DNA from: Chloroflexota bacterium
Lineage (GTDB): Bacteria > Chloroflexota > Anaerolineae > Promineifilales > Promineifilaceae
Length of the DNA: 11,381 nt
Direction: 5' to 3'
Assembly: GCA_020353135.1 (NCBI GenBank)
Contig: CP070688.1
Location: 2,631,690-2,643,070 of the forward strand
Below are positions 1 to 5,732 of the stretch, piece by piece (the first letter of the stretch is position 1; each line of letters opens with the position of its first letter). The notes beneath the pieces were generated by a model. The model was given only the letters and a program-made list of their open reading frames with translations. It did no database searches and had not been told where the DNA came from. The position numbers and the translations under genes are program-made.

Positions 1-691
1 CGCAATTGACGATGATCACGCCATCTTTCATCTGGGCCAGGGTCTCTTGATTAATCATGTGTCTCGTGTCTGGCGACGTGACCGTATGCAAGGAAATGTA
101 GTTGGCCTCCGACAACAAATCATCCAACTCGACCAAGGTAACGCCCAACTCGCGGGCCACGTCTTCACTCACAAATGGGTCATAAGCCAGGATCTCCATG
201 CCAAACGCCTGTGCGCGGGTCGCTACCAGCCGGCCGATTCGGCCAAATCCGATGATACCCAGTACTTTGCGATACAGTTGTTGCCCGACGAAATCAGAAC
301 GGCGCCACTGGCCTGCCTTGACCGAGGCATGTGCTGGCGCGATATGTCTCGCGACCGCCAGCATCATGGCCATGGCATGCTCGGCCGTGGCCACCGCATT
401 GGCCTGGGGAGTGTTCATGACGATGACTCCTCGGGACGTTGCCGCCTGAACATCTATGTTGTCGATGCCGATCCCGGCCCGACCAACAACTTTCAAATTG
501 CGACCGGCAACCAATACATCTGCGTCGACCTTTGTTCCACTGCGAACAATGATGGCGTCTACGTCGCTGATGGCCTCAATAAGCTTGTCGTGGCTCAGGT
601 TCAGCGTCATCTGAAATTCGATATCCTGGGCCTCTGTTAATCGCTCCAGCCCCGCTTCGCCCAACTTGTCCGAAACCAATATCTTGTACAT
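1..691 (-). CDS. serA: D-3-phosphoglycerate dehydrogenase, N-terminal 230 residues (cut by the left window edge)
   Basis: This enzyme oxidises 3-phosphoglycerate to 3-phosphohydroxypyruvate with NAD+, the first committed step of serine synthesis in the cytoplasm. The reading frame is open from the ATG at 691 to the window edge, giving exactly 230 codons. Visible features are the N-terminal substrate-domain segment (residues 1-100) with VVGRAGIGIDNID (68-80) and NTPQANAVATAEHAM (93-107), then the Rossmann loop GFGRIG (148-153). Asp171 in the YDPF stretch is the usual NAD-selecting acidic residue. The catalytic Arg, Glu and His and any ACT domain would lie beyond the edge, so long and short SerA types cannot be told apart. 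The start is supported by AAGGA nine bases upstream of the ATG. The gene follows the aminotransferase after 54 bases in the same direction, so it is probably the last or a late gene of the operon. Confidence 0.95.
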   Translation of the reverse strand, partial: MYKILVSDKLGEAGLERLTEAQDIEFQMTLNLSHDKLIEAISDVDAIIVRSGTKVDADVLVAGRNLKVVGRAGIGIDNIDVQAATSRGVIVMNTPQANAVATAEHAMAMMLAVARHIAPAHASVKAGQWRRSDFVGQQLYRKVLGIIGFGRIGRLVATRAQAFGMEILAYDPFVSEDVARELGVTLVELDDLLSEANYISLHTVTSPDTRHMINQETLAQMKDGVIIVNC

Positions 692-745
692 CAATTGTGT
701 TCCTTGCTGAATGTCTTCAATGTGTAACCCTTTGCATAGATGATG

Positions 746-1867
746 TTAGGCACTCCTAACGAATGTATCAATGGCCGCCAGTAATTCTTCCAGTTCGGGC
801 ATCCATAGGTCTCCCATATGGGCGATGCGAAAAGTCGTGTTCTTGAGCGCGCCGTACCCATTGGATATGATCATGCCCTGGGTTCGTAGAAACATGTTCA
901 GTGTTATTATGTCAACTTGGCGACTGTTGGCGATGCAAGTCACCGTGGGCGATCGGTATCCCTCAGGCGCAAACATCTCAAAGCCTCGGCTATCAGCCCA
1001 GGCGATAGTCCTGTCACGCAAAGCGCCATGGCGCGCCAATCGCTGTTCCATACCCTCTTCCAACATGTCGTCTAGCTGAAGATCCAGCGCGTAAAGGAGC
1101 GAAATCGCTGGAGTGGCCGGCGTCTGGTCTCTCAGCAGATACTTCTCCAGGTCGACGAAGTCGAAGTAGTAGCCGCGGTTGGCTACGGTCCGGGCCTTTT
1201 CCAGAGCGCGATCGGAGACGGCGCAGAATGCCAGACCAGGCGGCAGAGCGAAGGCTTTCTGGCTTGACGTAAGCACCACATCAAGATCCCAGGCGTCAAA
1301 TTCCAGTCGGGCACCCGAAAGCCCGCTGACTGAGTCAACAAGGATCATGATCTCTTCACCTCCGGGCAGTTCACGCACCGCTTGGGCAATATCGCCGATC
1401 GGGCTGACGACGCCAGTGCTCGTTTCGTTGTGTACTACGGTAATGGCGTCAAAATCGTCCCGGGCAAGTCGTTCCACAACTTGTTCTGGTAGAATTGGCG
1501 CACCCCAGTCGACATTAAGTACTTCGTTCGCCTTTCCGTTGGCCTCGGTTACTTTCTGCCAGCGCTCGGCAAATGCGCCGTTGACGCAGTTCAATACCTT
1601 CTTATCTACACAATTGCGGATAGCGGCTTCTTGCAGCCCGGTGCCAGACGAGGCGTTGATATAGACGCGACTCTCTGTGAGGAATACCCTTCTGATCTTG
1701 TGCTGGACGGCGGCAAAGAGCTCCGCGCATTCGGGCATGCGATGGCCAACCATCCAATGGGACTGGGCTCCGAGAATGGCCGGTCGGACCTCGGTAGGTC
1801 CGGGGATAAACAGCCTAGTGTGGTTGTCGCCAGGCTTGGTAGAATCTGTCTTGAAGCTGCTCGTCAT
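746..1867 (-). CDS. Class V PLP aminotransferase (serine-pyruvate/alanine-glyoxylate type), probable phosphoserine aminotransferase
   Basis: This 373-residue PLP enzyme of the class V family resembles alanine-glyoxylate/serine-pyruvate aminotransferases. Visible motifs are the opening RLFIPGPTEVRP, the phosphate-binding SSGTG (73-77), HNETSTG (146-152), Asp178 in LVDSVSG to hold the pyridine nitrogen, and the PLP lysine in TSSQKAFALPPG (Lys204). An Arg near the C-terminus (FRIAHMGD) should bind the substrate carboxylate. It sits between serB and serA, and no canonical SerC is visible, so I infer that it converts 3-phosphohydroxypyruvate to phosphoserine. Photorespiratory-type serine-glyoxylate activity is the alternative. 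The ATG at 1867 is chosen because AAGGAG lies 12 bases upstream and because relatives begin close to the FIPGPTE motif. The frame also offers an ATG at 1894 and a TTG at 1900. Even the shortest start overlaps the end of serB by 53 bases, which suggests translational coupling. Confidence 0.92.
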   Translation of the reverse strand: MTSSFKTDSTKPGDNHTRLFIPGPTEVRPAILGAQSHWMVGHRMPECAELFAAVQHKIRRVFLTESRVYINASSGTGLQEAAIRNCVDKKVLNCVNGAFAERWQKVTEANGKANEVLNVDWGAPILPEQVVERLARDDFDAITVVHNETSTGVVSPIGDIAQAVRELPGGEEIMILVDSVSGLSGARLEFDAWDLDVVLTSSQKAFALPPGLAFCAVSDRALEKARTVANRGYYFDFVDLEKYLLRDQTPATPAISLLYALDLQLDDMLEEGMEQRLARHGALRDRTIAWADSRGFEMFAPEGYRSPTVTCIANSRQVDIITLNMFLRTQGMIISNGYGALKNTTFRIAHMGDLWMPELEELLAAIDTFVRSA

Positions 1868-2654
1868 TGAATTCAATCGCTCCTTCAGTGACATAATCAA
1901 TTATCTTCTTCAAAAACGGCCGAAAATCCGTGTTATCTAGCTGCGCCAGCGCAGCCGGCCCGGCTGCGATAGCCAATAGCGGTGCGAGGCTGGTGCTGGT
2001 AATGAAGACCGGCGCTCCTTCATGAACCTGGCGCCGGTCGATGACGCCACCGAAACCGACGAAAAGATCAACAGCTGGACCAGCTAGCAAGTCGCTTACG
2101 CCATCGCCAATCAATAGGCTGCGACCGCTCTGGTCGGCCAATATCTGGCTGACAATTCGCGCCTTGCCATCGCTGACCGTAAGCGGCACCTGGTCAAAGG
2201 TCAGATAACGTTCCGATACGTTGGGCTGTTCGTCCTGACTATACCACCACTCTCCGGATAGGCTGTCGTACTCGATACCTACCGCCCGAATGTTCTCAGG
2301 CGGCACCCCAAGATAACGTCCGAATTCATGCACCGGCTCTGCTAGGCCTCCGCTTATTATGTAAACCTGATGCTCGAGGAGTTGCAGCGCGGTAATGAGA
2401 TCGACGACATCGGGCACTACATGTTGTTTATACACTTTGTGGATGGCTCTGACCTGGCCCCTTGTCGGTCTCAACGTCCGTAAACGTTTGGCATAGATCT
2501 CCTCTAGGTTTACGTCTCCGCTCATTGCTGCATCGGTCAGCACGCCCACTCGCCAACTCTTGCCGGAAGCGTCGGCCAGTGCGTCAATGCCTTCGACGGC
2601 GGTCAAGGTAGAGTCACAATCGAAGAAGATATGTTTATACGGAGGCCAACGCAT
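1815..2654 (-). CDS. serB: HAD-family phosphoserine phosphatase (SerB-like)
   Basis: This 279-residue phosphatase of the haloacid dehalogenase superfamily (HAD-IB, phosphoserine phosphatase-like) should hydrolyse phosphoserine to serine, the last step of the pathway. Motif I is FFDCDSTL, with nucleophile Asp12 and acid/base Asp14. Motif II is YIISGG (Ser101), a Lys at about 164 fits motif III, and motif IV is LLIGDGVSDL (Asp184, Asp188). The ATG at 2654 places motif I at residue 12, as is normal for the family. A longer frame back to 2738 would overlap the upstream phosphatase and adds an unrelated Cys/Trp-rich stretch. The gap from the upstream gene is 14 bases, and the Shine-Dalgarno sequence is weak, so coupling to that gene is likely. 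Its 3' end runs 53 bases into the aminotransferase. A related 2-hydroxy-3-keto-5-methylthiopentenyl-1-phosphate phosphatase role is possible, but the operon argues for SerB. Confidence 0.88.
   Translation of the reverse strand: MRWPPYKHIFFDCDSTLTAVEGIDALADASGKSWRVGVLTDAAMSGDVNLEEIYAKRLRTLRPTRGQVRAIHKVYKQHVVPDVVDLITALQLLEHQVYIISGGLAEPVHEFGRYLGVPPENIRAVGIEYDSLSGEWWYSQDEQPNVSERYLTFDQVPLTVSDGKARIVSQILADQSGRSLLIGDGVSDLLAGPAVDLFVGFGGVIDRRQVHEGAPVFITSTSLAPLLAIAAGPAALAQLDNTDFRPFLKKIIDYVTEGAIEFNDEQLQDRFYQAWRQPH
1880..1885 (-). promoter_or_regulatory. Ribosome binding site for the class V aminotransferase, inside serB
   Basis: The minus strand reads AAGGAG here, 12 bases before the ATG at 1867. It lies inside the last codons of serB. 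The spacing is a little long. It favours the 1867 start over the ATG at 1894, which has only a weak GAAGAAG upstream. Confidence 0.55.
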
Positions 2655-2668
2655 GACGGCGTCATCTG

Positions 2669-3505
2669 TTAGGTGAGGGCCTGTATTCCGGCTTGAGTCA
2701 TGAACGGCAGGTGGACAATACCATTGCTGGCGACACAACCTGGATCGGCCAGTGTCCAGGATTCGCCGGCCGGGTTGGTGATCTTGCCCCCAGCCTGGCT
2801 AATGATCACGGCCGCGGCGGCCACGTCCCACGGTCCAACGCCGTAATTGAAGTAAACATCGATCCGGCCGGCCGCAACCCAGGCTAGGCTCAGGGACGCT
2901 GATCCCGTCGCCCTCATGGTGCGCGCCTTCTGTGCAAATCGGTCTACGGCGTTTAGCATGGCCTGTCGCCTCTCGAATTCACGACTCCAGTCCATGCAAA
3001 TGACGGCCTCGCCGATATCGTCGACTTCGCTGACGGTTAGTTCGCGACCGTTCAGTGTGCTACGACTTCCTGCATCAGCGCTGAAGAGCTCATCGCGCAT
3101 CGGATCATAAATGACGCCCGCGACCGGGACATAGTCATGCCCGCGGTGGTGACTTGAGTCCTGCTCGGCTGCAGCGCCGATTGAAATACAGTAGGTGGGA
3201 ATCTGACGACTATAGTTTGTGGTACCGTCAACCGGATCAATCACCCAAATTACCGGTCCGCCCAGTGGTAGAGATGGGTCGTCTTCCTCGGTCAAAAAAC
3301 CGTGCTCTGGAAACTTGGCTTTGATCATCTCAGTGATGACTGCCTGCGATGCGTAATCGGCATCTGTCACTACATCCCGGAAACCCTTGCTGTCTATTTG
3401 CCGGGGTTCGTTCCACTTTCGACGAAGCAATTCCCCTGCTTGCAGGGCAGCCTGCTCAGCCAGATCTTTGAGCTCACTCGTGTCAATTGAAGAGGCAGAT
3501 TGCAT
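2669..3505 (-). CDS. Inositol monophosphatase family protein (SuhB-like phosphatase)
   Basis: This 278-residue Mg2+-dependent, Li+-sensitive phosphatase family member has all metal-site motifs. They are Asp47-Asp50 in DVVTDAD, Glu73-Glu74 in GFLTEED, DPVDGTTN (90-97) after WVI, and GVGPWDVAAAA with Trp226-Asp227. Family members act on inositol-1-phosphate, histidinol phosphate, fructose-1,6-bisphosphate or 3'-phosphoadenosine phosphates, and the sequence alone does not decide among them. Its place as first gene of the serine operon suggests either a housekeeping sugar-phosphate phosphatase that is simply co-transcribed, or a second phosphatase tied to 3-phosphoglycerate/serine metabolism. The ATG at 3505 has only a weak AGGG close upstream. 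The transcript probably begins near 3584 from the extended -10 promoter, leaving a leader of about 79 bases. Confidence 0.93.
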   Translation of the reverse strand: MQSASSIDTSELKDLAEQAALQAGELLRRKWNEPRQIDSKGFRDVVTDADYASQAVITEMIKAKFPEHGFLTEEDDPSLPLGGPVIWVIDPVDGTTNYSRQIPTYCISIGAAAEQDSSHHRGHDYVPVAGVIYDPMRDELFSADAGSRSTLNGRELTVSEVDDIGEAVICMDWSREFERRQAMLNAVDRFAQKARTMRATGSASLSLAWVAAGRIDVYFNYGVGPWDVAAAAVIISQAGGKITNPAGESWTLADPGCVASNGIVHLPFMTQAGIQALT

Positions 3506-3590
3506 AACCCTATTTCACTCGCTGTACTCTTTGTCTTGGGCGCGTCGCCGCCCCAGGTCAGGGTCCATGTAAGACCGAAATCAGCCAGGG

Positions 3591-3620
3591 ATTATAACAT
3601 GGCAGGATTGCACCACGAAA
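3591..3620 (-). promoter_or_regulatory. Extended -10 promoter for the serine operon
   Basis: The minus strand has TATAAT at 3591-3596, preceded by TG one base upstream (TGTTATAAT), a perfect extended -10 element. The -35 region is weak: TTTCGT at 3615-3620 with an 18-base spacer, as is common for extended -10 promoters. The start point would be near 3584. It faces the phosphatase-serB-aminotransferase-serA run. Confidence 0.65.
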
Positions 3621-3627
3621 GCTTCGT
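3615..3627. repeat. Short inverted repeat ACGAA-AGC-TTCGT over the -35 region
   Basis: Two five-base arms (3615-3619 and 3623-3627) are perfect inverted complements around three bases. The repeat covers the weak -35 region of the serine operon promoter, so it could be an operator. It is short enough to be chance, and I do not recognise the factor. Confidence 0.3.
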
Positions 3628-3816
3628 TCTCCAACCCGAAAATCACCTATTCTAACGGTTCTCTATTATGACTCTAACAGATCTTTTACGGCGCGAGCTT
3701 AAAGTCTTGCTGTAACTGACGGCGGTGAAACCGAAGGCATAGCCGCTATCACGGAAGAATAAGGTGTAAAAAACGCAGAAGAAGCGATCAATACAGGAAG
3801 ACGGAGGTACAAAGAA

Positions 3817-4266
3817 ATGATGTGGAGAAGCGCTTATTATGCCCCGAGGCGGTCGGCGAACAGCTGGTGGAGCCAGGTGCGGCGAATGAATCGACAGATG
3901 GATTTCATGTTTGGCGGCACGCGGGGTCCTATTCGTAGAGAGTATCCTTTGCTCAACGCCTGGGCTAGCGAAGATGGCTTGCTGATTAGAGCCGAGATCC
4001 CTGGCGTCAACGCCGACGAGCTGGATATCAGCATGGACGGCCAGAACCTGACTTTGAGCGGTAGCCGCGAGACTGAGGAACTGCCCGAAGAGGCACGCCA
4101 CTACCGTAACGAGCGGATCGGCGGCGAGTTTACGCGAAGCGTCGAGTTGCCTTTTGACATTGACGTGGAAGCCATCAAGGCGAGCTTCGCCGACGGAGTG
4201 TTGGAGATAGAACTTCCGCGATTGCCGGAAGAGAAACCGCATAGGATAGCCATCAACGGCAGCTAA
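3817..4266 (+). CDS. Hsp20/alpha-crystallin small heat-shock protein, first of a pair
   Basis: This ATP-independent holdase is predicted to bind unfolding proteins in the cytoplasm. Of 149 residues, the first 45 are an Arg/Trp/Met-rich arm (MMWRSAYYAPRR and after), typical of the variable sHSP N-terminus. The alpha-crystallin domain runs from about 46 to 135, with the diagnostic A-x-x-x-x-GVLEIELP at 122-134. The tail has an I-A-I motif (144-146), the I-x-I element that docks onto neighbouring dimers in the oligomer. The ATG at 3817 has GGAGG nine bases upstream (3803-3807). A second in-frame ATG follows immediately. The second hsp20 starts 40 bases after the stop, so the two are very likely co-transcribed. 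Confidence 0.95.
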   Translation: MMWRSAYYAPRRSANSWWSQVRRMNRQMDFMFGGTRGPIRREYPLLNAWASEDGLLIRAEIPGVNADELDISMDGQNLTLSGSRETEELPEEARHYRNERIGGEFTRSVELPFDIDVEAIKASFADGVLEIELPRLPEEKPHRIAINGS

Positions 4267-4294
4267 GAGACCGAAACGTAGTCAATCGTAAACC

Positions 4295-4299
4295 GGGAG
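4295..4299 (+). promoter_or_regulatory. Ribosome binding site that sets the start of the second hsp20
   Basis: GGGAG lies here. It is one base from the ATG at 4301, too close to use, but seven bases from the in-frame ATG at 4307. The start at 4307 is therefore preferred. Confidence 0.7.
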
Positions 4300-4306
4300 A
4301 ATGAAA

Positions 4307-4714
4307 ATGAGCGAGAATACAATGGAACTGGAAAAGAAAGAAGAACAGGCGCTGGCCGAGAATGTGACCAAGCGTGTCCGCCGAACCGTGAAGCCCCGTA
4401 TTGACCTGTACGAGGCGGGAGATGAAATCGTGCTTCTGGCCGATATGCCGGGCGTCAATGAGAGCGACATTGAGATCACTCTCGAGAAGGACCGACTGAC
4501 AATCCGTGGCCCGATTGAAGAGCGCGCTCCGGAAGGCTACCGGGCAGTCTATTCTGAGTTTTGCCTGGGCGATTACGAACGAAGCTTCGTCGTATCCAAC
4601 GAGATCGACCGCGATAACATCGTGGCCGCCTTTGACAATGGCGTACTGCGCCTCTCTCTACCAAAGGCGGAAGCCGCTAAGACGCGCAAGATCGTTGTTC
4701 AAAGCGCTGCCTAA
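4307..4714 (+). CDS. Hsp20/alpha-crystallin small heat-shock protein, second of a pair
   Basis: This 135-residue small heat-shock protein has a short charged N-terminal arm (Glu/Lys-rich, residues 5-30) instead of the aromatic arm of its neighbour. The alpha-crystallin domain covers about residues 31-120, including MPGVNESDIEITLEKDRL (47-64) and the signature NGVLRLSLPK (111-120). The tail KIVV (128-131) is a weaker version of the I-x-I docking motif. The two copies differ strongly outside the family signatures, so this is not a recent tandem duplication. They may form mixed oligomers or divide substrates. Translation is assigned from 4307 because GGGAG at 4295-4299 is correctly spaced for it and not for the ATG at 4301. 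It ends 69 bases before the intrinsic terminator. Confidence 0.93.
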   Translation: MSENTMELEKKEEQALAENVTKRVRRTVKPRIDLYEAGDEIVLLADMPGVNESDIEITLEKDRLTIRGPIEERAPEGYRAVYSEFCLGDYERSFVVSNEIDRDNIVAAFDNGVLRLSLPKAEAAKTRKIVVQSAA

Positions 4715-4752
4715 TCAGAAGAGCAAAGTTGATAGTCACGAAGTTTCAGGCC

Positions 4753-4766
4753 AGGGAAAAATCCCT
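4753..4766 (+). repeat. Small hairpin upstream of the hsp20 terminator
   Basis: AGGGA (4753-4757) and TCCCT (4762-4766) form a five-base stem around four A residues, followed by TTTCT. It could be a weak extra stop signal or an mRNA-end structure. It is too small to call a terminator by itself. Confidence 0.3.
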
Positions 4767-4781
4767 TTCTGGCTCGTAAAG

Positions 4782-5726
4782 TCAAGACAGCCGGCACCGG
4801 CCGGCTGTCTTTTTCTGATCTTTAACCCTCAGGTCGTCAAGTAGGAGACTCAATCCTTGTTTCAAGCCGACCTGGGGTCTCCAAACTAACATCTCGTTGG
4901 TTCGAGTCACGTTGGCAACCACATCGATATCTTCGCCAGTTCTGTCAGGCAACGCTCCCGCTAAAGGCTGCCCGCCGCGTCCAGCCAACTCATAGGCCAG
5001 TTTCGCAACATCCAGCAGGCTCGTTCGCTGGCCCGTTCCCAATTCCACCGATTCTCCGGGTGGTAGTTTCGTGCCGAGAGCGGCCACAAGCCCATAGACG
5101 ACGTCGCTGAGGAAGATCCAGTCACGACCTTGCGTTCCTGAGGTCATGGCAAAATCCTGGCCGGCCAGGGCCGAACGGAGCGCAGCTTGAACGAACGTAT
5201 GGCTTGGCTGGCCTGGACCGTAGGCCTGAAATATCATGGCGCCCAGGATCGGCCACCCATAACGCCGGGCAAACATCTGGCAAAAACTCCAAGCCGCGGC
5301 TTTGCTGGCGACGTATGCGTTGAATGGTTTCGACTCACCAGGGGTCCGTATCGTGATGAACTGACTGGGAGGCGTTTCCAATTCCATATTGTGGAAACAA
5401 GCGTAAAGCAGGTTCAGCGTGCCTTGGACATTGTGGTTCAAGGCGAGCTCGGGTTCTATTTCCGGGTCAGCGACGCCGGCGGCCGCCAGATGAACGACCT
5501 TGTCTGGGCTAACGAAGGCGACTGCTCTGCTCGTCGCGTCCGGTTGGCGAAGGTCAACCTGAATAATGTCTACGTCTTGATTCGCGCCGGAATCAGTCGC
5601 ATAAGCTAACTGGTTCTCGGCCCCTTCATCGAAGGCCAATCCGACGATGTCAACGTTTGCGGCCAGCAGTTGCGATACAAGACGCCGGCCGATGAACCCG
5701 GTGGCGCCGGTGACAAGCACTCGCAT
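4782..5726 (-). CDS. NAD(P)-dependent sugar-nucleotide epimerase/reductase (extended SDR), third CDP-sugar gene
   Basis: This 314-residue extended short-chain dehydrogenase has the dinucleotide loop GATGFIG (7-13), active-site Tyr138-x-x-x-Lys142 in YVASK, and RDWIFLSDVV (201-210), the usual RD-x-I-x-V-x-D-V motif of sugar-nucleotide SDRs. The Ser/Thr normally in an SSxxVYG segment is replaced by a TIRTPG stretch, so the catalytic Thr is probably Thr125 or Thr128. It starts six bases after the CDP-glucose dehydratase-like gene, with AGGCG as a modest ribosome binding site. Together these suggest that it acts on the 4-keto-6-deoxy sugar as a 4-reductase or epimerase, as paratose/abequose/tyvelose-type enzymes do. 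The exact reaction cannot be read from sequence. Its last dozen codons (DQKKTAGRCRLS) are read from the hsp20 terminator hairpin and may be a late extension of the frame. Confidence 0.85.
   Translation of the reverse strand: MRVLVTGATGFIGRRLVSQLLAANVDIVGLAFDEGAENQLAYATDSGANQDVDIIQVDLRQPDATSRAVAFVSPDKVVHLAAAGVADPEIEPELALNHNVQGTLNLLYACFHNMELETPPSQFITIRTPGESKPFNAYVASKAAAWSFCQMFARRYGWPILGAMIFQAYGPGQPSHTFVQAALRSALAGQDFAMTSGTQGRDWIFLSDVVYGLVAALGTKLPPGESVELGTGQRTSLLDVAKLAYELAGRGGQPLAGALPDRTGEDIDVVANVTRTNEMLVWRPQVGLKQGLSLLLDDLRVKDQKKTAGRCRLS
4784..4814 (+). terminator. Intrinsic terminator of the hsp20 pair
   Basis: A 12-base perfect GC-rich stem (4784-4795 with 4800-4811) closes a four-base ACCG loop. 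A T run follows (4811-4814, then C). The T run is on the plus strand only, since the minus strand continues GACTTTAC after the stem. It is therefore placed to stop hsp20 transcription. It also overlaps the 3' end of the convergent SDR gene. Confidence 0.85.
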
Positions 5727-5732
5727 CGTCGC

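Larger units (their letters stand above)
3506..3816. other. 311-base divergent intergenic region between the serine operon and hsp20
   Basis: This gap separates the divergent phosphatase and hsp20 genes. It contains the serine operon extended -10 promoter, the inverted repeat at 3615-3627, and a second small inverted repeat, CGGT-GAA-ACCG, at 3723-3733. A GGAGG ribosome binding site lies at 3803-3807. I found no confident sigma-70 promoter for hsp20 on the plus strand. I found no CIRCE element (TTAGCACTC/GAGTGCTAA) and no HspR HAIR element. How the heat-shock genes are controlled is therefore not visible. A minus-strand open frame entering this gap is antisense to hsp20 and is not believed. 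Confidence 0.6.

Noticed and set aside
47..640. 197-residue plus-strand open frame
   Set aside because: It lies antisense to serA, which is supported by clear family motifs through the whole stretch. The plus-strand product has no recognisable domain.
2655..2738. N-terminal extension of serB by 28 residues
   Set aside because: It would overlap the upstream phosphatase gene by 70 bases and add a Cys/Trp-rich stretch not seen in HAD phosphatases, which start about ten residues before the DxD motif.
3700..3816. RNA thermometer (ROSE or fourU) in the hsp20 leader
   Set aside because: A TTGCT occurs near 3707, but it is about 90 bases from the Shine-Dalgarno sequence. I could not build a convincing helix covering GGAGG at 3803-3807, and the transcript start is unknown.
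3506..3816. CIRCE or HAIR heat-shock operator
   Set aside because: Neither the TTAGCACTC/GAGTGCTAA pair nor the CTTGAGT/ACTCAAG pair is present.
3652..4242. 196-residue minus-strand open frame over hsp20 and its upstream gap
   Set aside because: It is antisense to a well-supported Hsp20 gene, and the product has no recognisable domain. It is a shadow frame.
4784..4811. The hairpin as a bidirectional terminator also serving the SDR operon
   Set aside because: On the minus strand the stem is followed by GACTTTAC, with no U tract. Only plus-strand function is supported.
5187..5609. 140-residue plus-strand open frame
   Set aside because: It lies antisense to the extended SDR, whose Rossmann and YxxxK motifs are in the other strand.
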